DNA of 64,000 nt from Paenibacillus sp. MAHUQ-63 (GCF_028765165.1 NZ_JARADB010000003.1:789210-853209); one strand, 5' to 3'. Shown: positions 53,117 to 61,366, counted from the first letter of the stretch. Translations and numbers: made by a program. The notes: generated by a model from the letters alone, not told the origin.

Positions 53117-53248
53117 TCCTTGGGTTTCGATGCTACCCTATTTTATGGGTCATCACCCAAATTGGGAACATGTAACAGCGATAATAAATTAATTCAGTAT
53201 TCTCAACGAAAAGTGGAAATATCAATAATGATCCGCCGCAGTTAAAGG

Positions 53249-53320
53249 TACTATTTTACTGTCAAAAACGGATAAAGGGAATAGTTTACTGTCACGTTTG
53301 AATGACATTAAACTAATCCC
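53249..53320. repeat. cluster of TTTACTGTCA repeats, probable relic of an IS end
   Basis: TATTTTACTGTCA (53252) and TAGTTTACTGTCA (53282) are direct repeats 30 bp apart, followed by an inverted copy TGACATTAAACTA (53303). Multiple terminal repeats of this TGACAGTAAA type occur at the ends of IS21-family elements; no transposase gene remains here. Confidence 0.5.
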
Positions 53321-53448
53321 ATAATGTTCAAAAACCCCCTGATATATCTACGAATGCAATGATCCCAGTATAATGTCAAACAATTCAATTCTCAATTCAC
53401 CTCTATAATCTAAAACTATGTTGTCCCATTTATGTTCCAGAGTCTAAC

Positions 53449-53526
53449 AAATCCACCCGTTAATGGGCAAAGTGCTGCCACGCGGCAGCACTTCATTGTT
53501 TAACTATCGTGTCCCATTAGTTGAAT
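53449..53526 (+). repeat. dispersed hairpin repeat, copy 12
   Basis: 5' box AAATCCACCCGTTAATGGGC; perfect hairpin AAGTGCTGCC/GGCAGCACTT; 3' box CTATCGTGTCCCATTAGTTG. Just downstream of the NADP-binding protein gene. Confidence 0.85.
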
Positions 53527-53553
53527 GTCAATTCCTCAATAAGGGCTTCTAAC

Positions 53554-54285
53554 TTAATAATTGTATATTTCTCTATTTGCTTTAATAACATCTTGAATTG
53601 AAACCGCACCTTGAGAAGTTGACAGCTTTTCCATCACCTTATCACGCAGAAATGGAGCTTTTTCTTTATTCGCTTTATTTAATGCTATGGCTAATTCCTC
53701 TTTTGTAAGTTCTGTGCAGTACGCAGGGGTTCCTGGCTGTTGTCTCCACGAATCGCTTAAAGAACCACTATCTACGGCGTCGAAGCCTAGATCATTTGCG
53801 ACACCCATGATTATTTGTTTATGGGACAGGTTATCACCAGCAATCGCTATAGCAATGCGTCCATGAGTTCCTTCGGGAGTTCCATGATGTTCTAACGTAT
53901 AGGCTAGAAAATTGTTGAAAGCTTTAATGATAGGTCTACCTAAATGATTGGATACCCAAACACTTTCTACCATTCCGTTCTCAATTTCCTCAATTTTACC
54001 GCTCAATTGAGGATAATAATTTGAAGTGTCGACAACAACAACTTCCTCCCCAACTTTATCTACAACGTTACGAATGCTTGGCAGTGCGTGGAAAGGGATA
54101 GATGTTATAAGAACATCAATATTTTTAATTACATCTTCTACGATCACAGGTGTTCCTGTGAGTTTTTTTCCTTCCAAGCGTTCAATTCCACGAGCATCTG
54201 CAATCTTGACATCATGTCCATTCTCAACCAATTTGTTCGCAATATTAGATCCAATTGGTCCTGCACCTATAATTCCAAATCTCAT
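53554..54285 (-). CDS. NAD(P)-binding oxidoreductase, F420-reductase/6PGDH-like fold
   Basis: Protein of 243 residues. GIIGAGPIGSNIANKLVENGHDV is the N-terminal dinucleotide loop; the acceptor position reads IADARG, fitting NADPH. VLITSIPFHALPSI and VVVVDTSNYYP follow the order of NADPH-dependent F420 reductase-like proteins. The start MRFGIIG is 8 nt after AGGAGG; an earlier ATG is too close. Divergent from an HxlR regulator that most likely controls it. Confidence 0.82.
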   Translation of the reverse strand: MRFGIIGAGPIGSNIANKLVENGHDVKIADARGIERLEGKKLTGTPVIVEDVIKNIDVLITSIPFHALPSIRNVVDKVGEEVVVVDTSNYYPQLSGKIEEIENGMVESVWVSNHLGRPIIKAFNNFLAYTLEHHGTPEGTHGRIAIAIAGDNLSHKQIIMGVANDLGFDAVDSGSLSDSWRQQPGTPAYCTELTKEELAIALNKANKEKAPFLRDKVMEKLSTSQGAVSIQDVIKANREIYNY

Positions 54286-54393
54286 TTTCATTCCTCCTAT
54301 TTCCATTAAAATTGACCCGATTGAGTAATTTGTATACATGCACTACTATATATACGTTACTCAGTTTTTTGAAGAGGGCAATAAATAATGACA

Positions 54394-54414
54394 TAGTACT
54401 TATTTTTGTACCTA
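54394..54414. promoter_or_regulatory. candidate HxlR operator
   Basis: TAGTAC (54394-54399) and GTACCTA (54408-54414) form an imperfect inverted repeat in the 152-bp gap between the oxidoreductase and hxlR genes. Position fits; binding is inferred. Confidence 0.4.
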
Positions 54415-54437
54415 ACAGCAGAATGAGGTGGTAACGA

Positions 54438-54797
54438 GTGTCTAGAATAAACAAAGATGGATTTAATGAAGAATGTAAGAAGGATCACAGAGAAATATAT
54501 GGCATTGCCTATACCCAAAACCTGCTTTCAGGACGTTGGAAGTATCTGATTCTTTGGTTTTTAAAGTTTAAACCGCATCGATACAATGAAATCAAGACTC
54601 TTTTATGGGGAATTTCGCAAGGGTCTCTAACAAAACAACTTCGAGAATTAGAAGCGGATGGCTTAATTAATCGCAAAGTTTATCCCGAGGTGCCACCGCG
54701 TGTTGAGTATTCATTAACATCAAAAGGGGAGCAATTGATTCCAATTATTGATCTAATGGAGGAATTCGGAAAGAAGTTTGGAGATAAATTAGATTAA
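54438..54797 (+). CDS. HxlR-family transcriptional regulator
   Basis: Winged-helix protein of 119 residues: LLSGRWKYLILWFLKFKPHRYNEIKTLL, then ISQGSLTKQLRELEADGLINRKVYPEVPPRVEYSLTSKG, the HxlR signature with the recognition helix and PPRVEY wing. A Cys at residue 13 could sense electrophiles, as in HypR/YodB, but this is inference. GTG start 7 nt after GAGGTGG. Divergent from the NAD(P)-binding protein gene. Confidence 0.88.
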   Translation: MSRINKDGFNEECKKDHREIYGIAYTQNLLSGRWKYLILWFLKFKPHRYNEIKTLLWGISQGSLTKQLRELEADGLINRKVYPEVPPRVEYSLTSKGEQLIPIIDLMEEFGKKFGDKLD

Positions 54798-54819
54798 TCA
54801 TAATGGGTATTTTTAAATT

Positions 54820-54911
54820 AATCTGCCCTTTAGCTTAATGACAGAAGGAGCAGTTGCCGCGGCGGCAAACTGCTCCTGGATCGCTGAACTATCGTTCCCA
54901 GTTAGCTTAAC
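54820..54911 (+). repeat. dispersed hairpin repeat, copy 13
   Basis: 5' box AATCTGCCCTTTAGCTTAAT; long hairpin AGGAGCAGTTGCCG/CGGCAAACTGCTCCT with one mismatch; 3' box CTATCGTTCCCAGTTAGCTT. Lies between converging genes. Confidence 0.88.
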
Positions 54912-54950
54912 TGGCTACCCGCATGAAAGCAACTGTTCCTAAACAAACGC

Positions 54951-55532
54951 TCAGGCATCCAAATGCCGGAGGAATTCGAGTACACGCTGCAACAGCAGCG
55001 TTGTCGCGTCAATGTCAAATGACGGCAAACTGCTATCTGCGAACAAGTGTTGATTTCCCGGGTACAAAAAGAGTTCGGCGTGATCGACCGTCGTCACGAG
55101 CTCGCGTGCCGCCTCAATGTCGCCCTCATCAACGAAATTGGGATCTGCGTCCATGCCGTGAATCTGCACTGGCAGTTCCGCCGGCCAGGGAGATCCGAAC
55201 ATCGAGGTCGGAACGCAAGAGTAAAACAACAATGCACCACGAGCGCCTTCACGAGTCTGAGCGAGCTTCTGGGCCGCAACCACACCGAGCGAAAACCCCG
55301 CGTAGACGATCTCACGTGGAAACTCACTAGCCACACGTATACCTCGCTCGGTTATCTCTTCGAAGCCGATCTCCTTGACATAGGCCATGCCATCCTCGAT
55401 AGTGGTAAACAAATGACCGCTGAAAAGGTCAGGAACATGAACAGTGTGACCCGCCCCTCTGAGCTTGTCGGCGAAAGCTTTAATACCCTTTGTCAGTCCC
55501 AATGCGTGGTGCAATAAAAGAATCTCTGCCAT
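54951..55532 (-). CDS. dienelactone hydrolase family protein
   Basis: Alpha/beta hydrolase of 193 residues. ILLLHHALGLTKGI (oxyanion region), VPDLFSG, nucleophile elbow GFSLG (Ser near residue 95), and LYPGNQHLFAD with the catalytic His. The usual dienelactone hydrolase nucleophile is Cys; Ser here suggests an esterase-like member. AGAAGGAGAAGAGAA before the ATG. Single gene. Confidence 0.83.
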   Translation of the reverse strand: MAEILLLHHALGLTKGIKAFADKLRGAGHTVHVPDLFSGHLFTTIEDGMAYVKEIGFEEITERGIRVASEFPREIVYAGFSLGVVAAQKLAQTREGARGALLFYSCVPTSMFGSPWPAELPVQIHGMDADPNFVDEGDIEAARELVTTVDHAELFLYPGNQHLFADSSLPSFDIDATTLLLQRVLEFLRHLDA

Positions 55533-55604
55533 TTCTCTTCTCCTTCTAAGACCCAAAAATGATGGAAATTTTACTCATCATAGATATCGCTTTCTTACTG
55601 TCGT

Positions 55605-55697
55605 TATCCTGCCCGCTAGCTTAAAGACAGAAGGAGCAGTTGCGCAGGCAGCATTCTGCTCTAGATCGTTGAACTAACGTGTCCCGTTAGTTTAGTC
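55605..55697 (+). repeat. dispersed hairpin repeat, copy 14
   Basis: 5' box TATCCTGCCCGCTAGCTTAA; hairpin GGAGCAG/TCTGCTC; 3' box CTAACGTGTCCCGTTAGTTT. It contains the stop codon (TAA 55694-55692) of the GNAT gene. Confidence 0.82.
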
Positions 55698-56141
55698 TTC
55701 GAGTTTTTTTATATAATTCTTTTGATCCTTTGTAAACATATAGCCTCGTCTCTCATAGAACCTGTGAGCATGAATTCGACTTGGGTGGGATAACAGTTTT
55801 ATTCCAGAATATCCACTGTCCTTCCCCCACTGTTCCAGGCGATCAATCAAGATACTGCCTATACCCTGATTCCTGTAACTTTCTTTAACAACAAAACCCA
55901 GAACGTTTAATAAAGAGTCGGAAAAAAGTAACTCATACGGGCTTCCATGAATATATCCTATTACCTCAGTGTCTTGTTCGTAAACAAAGATGATATCTTT
56001 AGTTTTCTTTGTAATGATTTCAATCTTCGCTCTTACTCTCTCTTCCGTAAATACACGTAGATTCGGGTTAAAGTCTTGATTTAGCAAATAAATATCATGA
56101 TAATCAGTTTCTCGAATTTCCCTGACATTGTTTTCTTTCAC
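55692..56141 (-). CDS. GNAT N-acetyltransferase
   Basis: Protein of about 149 residues. NVLGFVVKESYRNQGIGSILIDRLEQWGKD carries the acetyl-CoA loop (QGIGS), followed by GIKLLSHPSRIHAHRFYERRGY, the usual beta5-alpha4 end. Substrate unknown. A TTG at 56156 opens the frame, but GTG at 56141, 9 nt after GAGG, is the better start. The stop lies inside repeat copy 14. Confidence 0.83.
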   Translation of the reverse strand: MKENNVREIRETDYHDIYLLNQDFNPNLRVFTEERVRAKIEIITKKTKDIIFVYEQDTEVIGYIHGSPYELLFSDSLLNVLGFVVKESYRNQGIGSILIDRLEQWGKDSGYSGIKLLSHPSRIHAHRFYERRGYMFTKDQKNYIKKLED

Positions 56142-56242
56142 GTTTAAACGCCTCAATTCTTTGAATCATTACAATATCTAAAATAAAATTTACAGGTGAT
56201 TGTATATCTTGGCCATGGCAAGTCACTTTGTATGAACTTAAC

Positions 56243-56331
56243 TCTAATTACTCCAACGGGTAACAGCAGCCAATCGTTGCCGGTGCCTGTGATTCCCATA
56301 ATTGAACTATCGTTCTCCGTTAGCGCAATCA
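56243..56331 (+). repeat. dispersed hairpin repeat, copy 15
   Basis: Diverged 5' part (AATTACTCCAACGGGTAAC); GGCACCGGCAACG-type inner pairing is weak; strong 3' box CTATCGTTCTCCGTTAGCGC. Confidence 0.7.
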
Positions 56332-56340
56332 TTCGTTCAG

Positions 56341-56987
56341 CTATGTATTTGAACAAAAGAAATTACTCATCATCGCTTTTACTTCATCTGGATTTCTTAG
56401 CTCTATGAGATTACCGTCTTCATCAAAAGTATAATGACCCTTAAATGCTTCTGGCATCTCATTATTCTGTTTCTCCTCTTGTTTAAGAGCTTATTCAAAA
56501 CAAGAATATCCGTAATTTTTTATTAAATACGGGAGTCCACAGGAAGAACGGATAAATTCATATTCTTGATAGTTGTAAGGTGTATTCTCTGGTCGTTTCA
56601 TTAACAGCTTCAAGAAGTGTTCCATGATTTGCTCAACTTCAGTTTCTGTTGCGTAATTCGCTAAGCCACGAACTGCTTTCAACTTCATATCCAAGTATCG
56701 TTCTTTTTTATATGCCTCCAAAAAAATTGCTTTAGTCCAATCTCATTAAGCATTAAAACTCCAAGTATTTTATTTCGTAAGGTAATGTCCATTAATTTAA
56801 AATAATTATCTTTTAAAACTTGAACATCATTGGCCTTTATAAAATGATAATCCAAATTATTTATTGCTTCTCTACATTGTGAATTTCTTTCGGAAAAAAT
56901 AGCTATCTTCAGATGCTCAATGGCTGCCTCATGACGGGTTTGTTTCACAAACAATCCTCCATTTTCACTTAGAACGGTCCAATTCAT
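56341..56987 (-). pseudogene. helical-repeat protein gene with a frameshift and an in-frame stop
   Basis: Two frames join into one protein: the first (56987-56700) ends LNEIGLKQFF, the second continues EAYKKERYLDMKLKAVRGLA to GYSCFE and TAA at 56491. The break is at a run of seven T where eight would keep the frame. After the TAA the same frame runs on for 49 codons (PEAFKGHYTFDEDGNLIELR) to TAG at 56341. The helices with regular Leu and Ala recall HEAT-like repeats; no family is recognised. Both lesions suggest decay, although the T-run could be a sequencing error. Confidence 0.6.
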
Positions 56988-57004
56988 TTTAACTTAATTT
57001 GAGG

Positions 57005-57096
57005 ATTACTGCTCGTTAGGTGAACGAAAGGCTGCCATTTGCGCCGGCATCCTCATAATGTATGGGTTATTGGGTTATCGTTCTCCGTTAGCCAAG
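57005..57096 (+). repeat. dispersed hairpin repeat, copy 16
   Basis: 5' box ATTACTGCTCGTTAGGTGAA; partial hairpin GGCTGCC with GCCGGC; 3' box TTATCGTTCTCCGTTAGCCA. Confidence 0.78.
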
Positions 57097-57101
57097 TTAT
57101 C

Positions 57102-57138
57102 AAAGAAAAGAAGCCACTTTTGACAAGAGTGGCTTCGC
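57102..57138 (-). terminator. terminator after the unidentified gene at 57177
   Basis: Minus-strand hairpin GAAGCCACT / AGTGGCTTC with a 9-nt loop and TTTTCTTTG after it. Confidence 0.8.
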
Positions 57139-57176
57139 CGCGTGTATAATCTTTGACCTGTCTTAGGATTACTTTT

Positions 57177-57560
57177 TTAAGTAAAAGGACGCCGAATAAC
57201 TTTAATAATGCGTGCCCCTTTACTTATTAGTTTCTGTGCCTGAGCCACGTTGATTCTTACAAGCACCGCTTCATCGGTAGAATTTTCAATATCAAATACA
57301 GAAAATATTTGCCCATTCGCAAATAAAACACCCTTCAGCTCAACTTCTTTACCTCGAGTCGGTCTCGGAGTAGTATTTTGAATTTTACAGCGCATTACAC
57401 CAGCACGTATGAGACGGCGCGCTTGTTGTGCAGTCGATCTAATAGCAAATAACGGGTCAATCTCAACACCTGGTACTTTAGCTTCAATTTCTGCTATTAA
57501 AAAAAATTGATTTCCTATTTTAGCGAGACAATTGGAACCAATGAAAACTGGATTTGCCAT
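57177..57560 (-). CDS. protein of unknown function with an internal repeat
   Basis: Protein of 127 residues, strand-rich and basic, without signal peptide. Two related segments occur: QQARRLIRAGVMRCKI (about 46-61) and AQAQKLISKGARIIKVI (about 106-122), suggesting a duplicated unit. ATG preceded by GGGGTGATGAAAG. Not recognised. It has its own terminator, which supports a real gene. Confidence 0.6.
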   Translation of the reverse strand: MANPVFIGSNCLAKIGNQFFLIAEIEAKVPGVEIDPLFAIRSTAQQARRLIRAGVMRCKIQNTTPRPTRGKEVELKGVLFANGQIFSVFDIENSTDEAVLVRINVAQAQKLISKGARIIKVIRRPFT

Positions 57561-57731
57561 CTTTCATCACCCCCTCAACACAAGGTATGGGGGATAAGAA
57601 CAATTAGAAACGGACAATCGTGTAGAAATGATTGATTGGATTCTGCCATCGTACTTAAGGTAAAGCATCTTCTATATTATTCATTCTCTCTAATTTGAAC
57701 TATTAGCTGAGAAAACGGCAACCGATTATGA

Positions 57732-58512
57732 ACAGCCCCCCGTCAAGTAGACAGTACAAATAATAAAAACAGTTAGGCGGCCCTGTTCCTGAATTCCATC
57801 GAACTAAGGCCGTTTAATTTTGCTTGTAGCGCTCAATTTCGTACTCCATCTGCTTCATCTTGAGTTTCTGTTGCTCAGCCTCCGTTAACTCTTCAGGGGC
57901 TTTCTTTCTGCCCCGGCCATCCTTTAACGCATCCTGGCCACCATCGGCAAACTTCTTTACCCATTGATACACTTGTTGGTAGGAGACTTGGAATTGTCCC
58001 GCTGTTTTTTGATAGTCATGCTGATTGGTCAGGCAATACTGAACAATCTCTATCCGTTCCGCCACGTTGTAGTACGACCCTTTGTCATAGCTTTTGCTTC
58101 CCCTTTATAGGCTTTTAAGCTGCTATGACCATTATACTTCTTAATCTAGTCGGAAAGTTGTCTCGTACTAGCTATCTTGTATTTCTCAATGATCTGGTAC
58201 TGAGATAATTCTCCTTCAAGATAATCCTTCACCGCTTGGAGTTTTAAGTTCAGCGCTGTAACTTTGGTTATGTGTACGGCTCTTCAGACCTTCAGATCCA
58301 TACAGCTTGTAGCGGCGCTGCCATTTCATCAAAGTTGTTTTGTTAATCTCATATTTCTTAGCAGCAGCTAGAGAGCCAATCTCTCCCCTTGACACTTCCT
58401 CAAGTATATTGAGTTTCTCTAGCGCGTTATATTTTCCTCTAGCCATGAAAAAGCTCCCCTTACAACAAACAGGTTTTATTTTTTCACCTGTCTACCGTAA
58501 GGGGAGCATATC
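57732..58512 (-). mobile_element. IS3-family (IS150-like) element with internal deletion
   Basis: Both ends remain: left AGCCCCCCGTCAAGTAGACA near 57725 and right GTCTACCGTAAGGGGAGCAT near 58490-58511, imperfect inverted repeats. Inside on the minus strand is a broken orfA: MARGKYNALEKLNILEEV (58446 down) and MAERIEIVQYCLTNQHDYQK (58065 down), both helix-turn-helix regions, separated by a frameshift and a stop near 58145. orfB is gone except its last codons, FRNRAA then stop, at about 57790. It cannot move by itself. Confidence 0.75.
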
Positions 58513-58776
58513 ATTATCTAGCTGGCTGCCGTCATGTCTTGATTGATATAGTTCTCCGCCTGCATATGCAACAACGCAAATTGCAAATATTTTCGTAAAC
58601 AATGGTACTCGTGGGTCACGATATGCCAAAAGTCACAAAAATAAAAAAAGCCAAGGTATGCATCCCCTGACCTGATTCCATGCTTTTTTAAAGCCAGGGC
58701 GTCTGTTCCACGACTCCCGTTAAGCATAACACTTTATTCAGGATTTACTACTGGGAAATCAAGGAATTCCTGTGAC
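58513..58776. other. intergenic stretch beside the IS remnant
   Basis: Holds a 69-codon minus-strand frame (58727-58518) without a ribosome site. It may be a relic; no family recognised. Confidence 0.35.
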
Positions 58777-59247
58777 TTAGCGTAATGACGTTCCAGGCAT
58801 TCTTACTATCTGTCTATGCTTAACTCCCATGTATGAATACGTTATTTTCACACTTTCGGGGTTATTTATCGATTCATTCATAATTTTTGCGAGATATTCA
58901 ATATTTACACCCTGGCTGTTGGTAGACCAATCACCATTACTCATATAATATCTGTGACTGGGTATTAATTGGGGTATGAATGGTTCTCCGTCAATTGTGA
59001 GATTGTTTAACGTGATGCCTACAAAGCCCTGTAATTCGATATTTAAGAGTTTTATTTTTTTATCACTTACGTTGACTAGCCTAAATCCATACTTTTGTTC
59101 GGTACTAACTAACTCAGTAGCTGCCGATTCCCTCATTTCATGTGAGGAATCAATGGTAAACGCATCTTTGGCTTGAGTGAAGATGTAATAGAACGATATC
59201 CCCATAATGGTCGCTAATAAAAGAATTATTATAATAATTTTTTTCAA
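58777..59247 (-). CDS. membrane-anchored protein of unknown function
   Basis: Protein of 156 residues with an N-terminal membrane anchor (KKIIIIILLLATIMGISFYYIF) and an extracytoplasmic remainder rich in strands (YGFRLVNVSDKKIKLLNIEL, VKITYSYMGVKHRQIVRM). TTG start, 8 nt after GGAGGA. Not recognised; the composition suggests an exported beta-sandwich. Confidence 0.65.
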   Translation of the reverse strand: MKKIIIIILLLATIMGISFYYIFTQAKDAFTIDSSHEMRESAATELVSTEQKYGFRLVNVSDKKIKLLNIELQGFVGITLNNLTIDGEPFIPQLIPSHRYYMSNGDWSTNSQGVNIEYLAKIMNESINNPESVKITYSYMGVKHRQIVRMPGTSLR

Positions 59248-59302
59248 TTAAGATGTCCTCCAGTGCTTGTTATTCACCATTTATAATACCGCATATTGGA
59301 AT

Positions 59303-59393
59303 TATTCTGCCCTTTACTTCAACAAAAGCTGCAGCAGATCCTCAGATCCGGCTGCAGCTTTATTAATTGAACTAAAGTTCCCCGTCGTTTAAT
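59303..59393 (+). repeat. dispersed hairpin repeat, copy 17
   Basis: 5' box ATTATTCTGCCCTTTACTTC; hairpin AAAGCTGCAGC/GCTGCAGCTTT; 3' box CTAAAGTTCCCCGTCGTTTA. Confidence 0.8.
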
Positions 59394-59440
59394 GAAAAAA
59401 AGAGCATCGCCGCGGCGGCCTAAGCCTACTCCCTGTTCCT
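59375..59440 (+). repeat. dispersed hairpin repeat, copy 18 (overlapping tandem start)
   Basis: The 3' box of copy 17 (CCCCGTCGTTTAATGAAAA) also reads as the 5' box of a further copy, followed by GCCGCGGCGGC. This shows that the two boxes are direct repeats. Confidence 0.45.
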
Positions 59441-59510
59441 AAAGGCGAAGATACACTGGCGACAGTGCTTCCCTTCTGCTTGTTGTTTAATGGCGCATTC
59501 CTTCTCTTCG

Positions 59511-59888
59511 CTAAGCGACGAGACTGATTAAATTGTTATCGGGGTCCTTTATGATCGCATATCGCTCTCCCCACGGTGTATCTCGCGGCTCGAGGAAGCC
59601 GTCATACCCAAGCGTCGTCAACTGACGGTACACGTCGTCCAGCGCTTCGTTGCTGGAGAACTGAAAGGCGAGCTCTGTCCGGTAGCCGACAGGATCTTCC
59701 CAGCCTTCAAAAACACGCTTTACCGATTCCACCATATCGAATGCAAACACAATTCCTTCTTGCTCCACGTCTACGTGATGCGCTTCGTCGGCGCCGTCTG
59801 GAATAGTCAGTCCCAACACGCGATAAAAATCCAACGCCCTCTTCATCTCTTCTACATAAATCGCGACTCGTTTCAACTTTACCTTCAT
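59511..59888 (-). CDS. VOC (glyoxalase) family protein
   Basis: Protein of 125 residues. MKVKLKRVAIYVEEMKRALDFYRVLGL and the C-terminal DTPWGERYAIIKDPDNNLISL are the two VOC half-motifs. GAGGGGAGCAGCAGAGC precedes the ATG, which is chosen over an upstream frame without a site. It lies 86 bp downstream of an AraC-family gene on the same strand and is its likely target. Confidence 0.83.
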   Translation of the reverse strand: MKVKLKRVAIYVEEMKRALDFYRVLGLTIPDGADEAHHVDVEQEGIVFAFDMVESVKRVFEGWEDPVGYRTELAFQFSSNEALDDVYRQLTTLGYDGFLEPRDTPWGERYAIIKDPDNNLISLVA

Positions 59889-59974
59889 GCTCTGCTGCTC
59901 CCCTCGCCTTGCTTGATTTTCACTCCCATTATAGTAATTGTCCCTCATTGCAAAATAGTAAAAAACGGACTTCC

Positions 59975-60793
59975 TCACTCCTGCTTGGTCAGCCGTTTGA
60001 GTGGAAGTCCGTAATATCGCTTAAAAACGCCAGCGAAGTGCGACTGATCGTAGTACCCGTGTTGAAGCGCCAAATCCGTCATGTTGAAATAGTCTCCGTT
60101 GTACAATTCCTCCAGCACGCTTTGAAAGCGGACGATGCCGAGCATCTCCTTCGGGCTGAGGCCAAGCTCCAGTTCAAAGACCCTTCGCAGATGCCTCTCA
60201 CTGAAGTTCACTTTATCCGCCAAATCCGTTACGGAAAGATTACCTTTGACCTCGTATATATACTGCATGCTCTGGTAGATCAAAGTGGGAGCAGGTGCCT
60301 CGTTCGCAGCCAGTATTCGGCCCAATTGCTGCTCTACGACCTCGATCCTGTCTGGTAACGATTGGGCAGTCAGTAGCTTTTCGACCCAATCCAGAGCCTC
60401 TTGTCCCCAGAGATCCTCCAAAAACACACGATTTGCCGTTAATGTCGATATAGGAGACTTCAGGATCGTGCGGGCCGACTCCGAATACAGCCGGATGCCC
60501 CATACCGAGCGTGCTTTAGCAAATTGCAAAACTTCGACTTGTGTCGTTAGCCCTACGACATAAGCAGCCTGCCTGCTTGATGAAGCCAACAGGTCCACTA
60601 TAATATCGACGCAGCCATCGGGAATGACTCGATGTCCCGGATTTCCCGGTACCGGCAGGAAATCCACTGTCCAATAGGCTGCTACATGCGACGCCAGGCG
60701 ACGGCTCGGCGCAAACTCCCGGAAGTTGTGCGAGAGGATATGCAACTGCGGCTGCAATTGGGGAGCATGCAAGGGTCGGTAAGGATGGGTCAT
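59975..60793 (-). CDS. AraC-family transcriptional regulator
   Basis: Protein of 272 residues. The N-terminal domain (YWTVDFLPVPGNPGHRVIPDGCVDIIVDL) is of the type found in AraC regulators with a DUF6597-like ligand region. The C-terminal double helix-turn-helix begins VTDLADKVNFSERHLRRVFELELGLSPKEM and ends YYDQSHFAGVFKRYYG. Next gene downstream is a VOC protein, a common pairing. Confidence 0.88.
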   Translation of the reverse strand: MTHPYRPLHAPQLQPQLHILSHNFREFAPSRRLASHVAAYWTVDFLPVPGNPGHRVIPDGCVDIIVDLLASSSRQAAYVVGLTTQVEVLQFAKARSVWGIRLYSESARTILKSPISTLTANRVFLEDLWGQEALDWVEKLLTAQSLPDRIEVVEQQLGRILAANEAPAPTLIYQSMQYIYEVKGNLSVTDLADKVNFSERHLRRVFELELGLSPKEMLGIVRFQSVLEELYNGDYFNMTDLALQHGYYDQSHFAGVFKRYYGLPLKRLTKQE

Positions 60794-60984
60794 CTGCGCT
60801 TCTTCCCCCTATTACGTAAAAATTTTGACACCTTGGCGGCTTTCAAGGCTAACTTGGCTCGCCGAGGACTGTATTCCACCTCATGAATGTATTGTAACAA
60901 ATAACTGATAAGCAGACATATGTCCTTTTCAATTCAATAATGCAGTGTCGAAGTTTATCTTTTCCGGAAAAGGAGAATGAGATT

Positions 60985-61116
60985 ATGAATGTTTATATAG
61001 GAAAGACAGCTTTGATCAACAGTGCTTCTACTAGTAACGGTTTGGTTAACTTTAAGTATCGAATGTTCCATCCTAAATCGATTAAGCGCCACAATTCATC
61101 ATTTTCATTATTGTAA
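60985..61116 (+). CDS. small protein, perhaps GerPF-related
   Basis: Frame of 43 codons with AAAAGGAGAATGAGATT before the ATG. It begins MNVYIGKTALINSASTSNG, then VNFKYRMFHPKS. The combination INS-x-GLVNF-PKS resembles GerPF/GerPA-like spore germination proteins, but it is short and the C terminus diverges, so it may be a degenerate copy. Confidence 0.4.
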   Translation: MNVYIGKTALINSASTSNGLVNFKYRMFHPKSIKRHNSSFSLL

Positions 61117-61208
61117 CTAGCCTGCCCTTTAGCTCAAAAAAGGAACAGCTGCCGGCCGCGACAATCTGCTCCCTTATTTTGAACTAACGTTTCCGTTAGC
61201 CGAGTTAG
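61117..61208 (+). repeat. dispersed hairpin repeat, copy 19
   Basis: 5' box CTAGCCTGCCCTTTAGCTCA; hairpin around GGAACAG/CTGCTCC; 3' box CTAACGTTTCCGTTAGCCGA. Confidence 0.8.
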
Positions 61209-61348
61209 CCATTTGATCCGATTTGGAATATGGAAGCCAGACTTCGCTATGCCTACTCACTTTGGCAGACTCATTCAATTAATACCGGTGCTTGGCCAGC
61301 AATGTGTCGACGTTACGCAACAAGTGATTGTATTAAAATTACGCTTGC

Positions 61349-61366
61349 CTTAAAGTGTACTTTAAG
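61349..61366. promoter_or_regulatory. MerR-type operator palindrome without an adjacent gene
   Basis: CTTAAAGT-GT-ACTTTAAG, perfect 8-bp arms, with TTGCCT overlapping its left edge as a -35 element. This is the layout of MerR-family promoters with a long spacer. No gene with a start follows on the plus strand before 61606; the gene has probably been lost. Confidence 0.5.

Noticed and set aside
15110..61208. CRISPR array
   Set aside because: The repeats are spread over 46 kb, not regularly spaced, and contain hairpins; no cas genes are seen.
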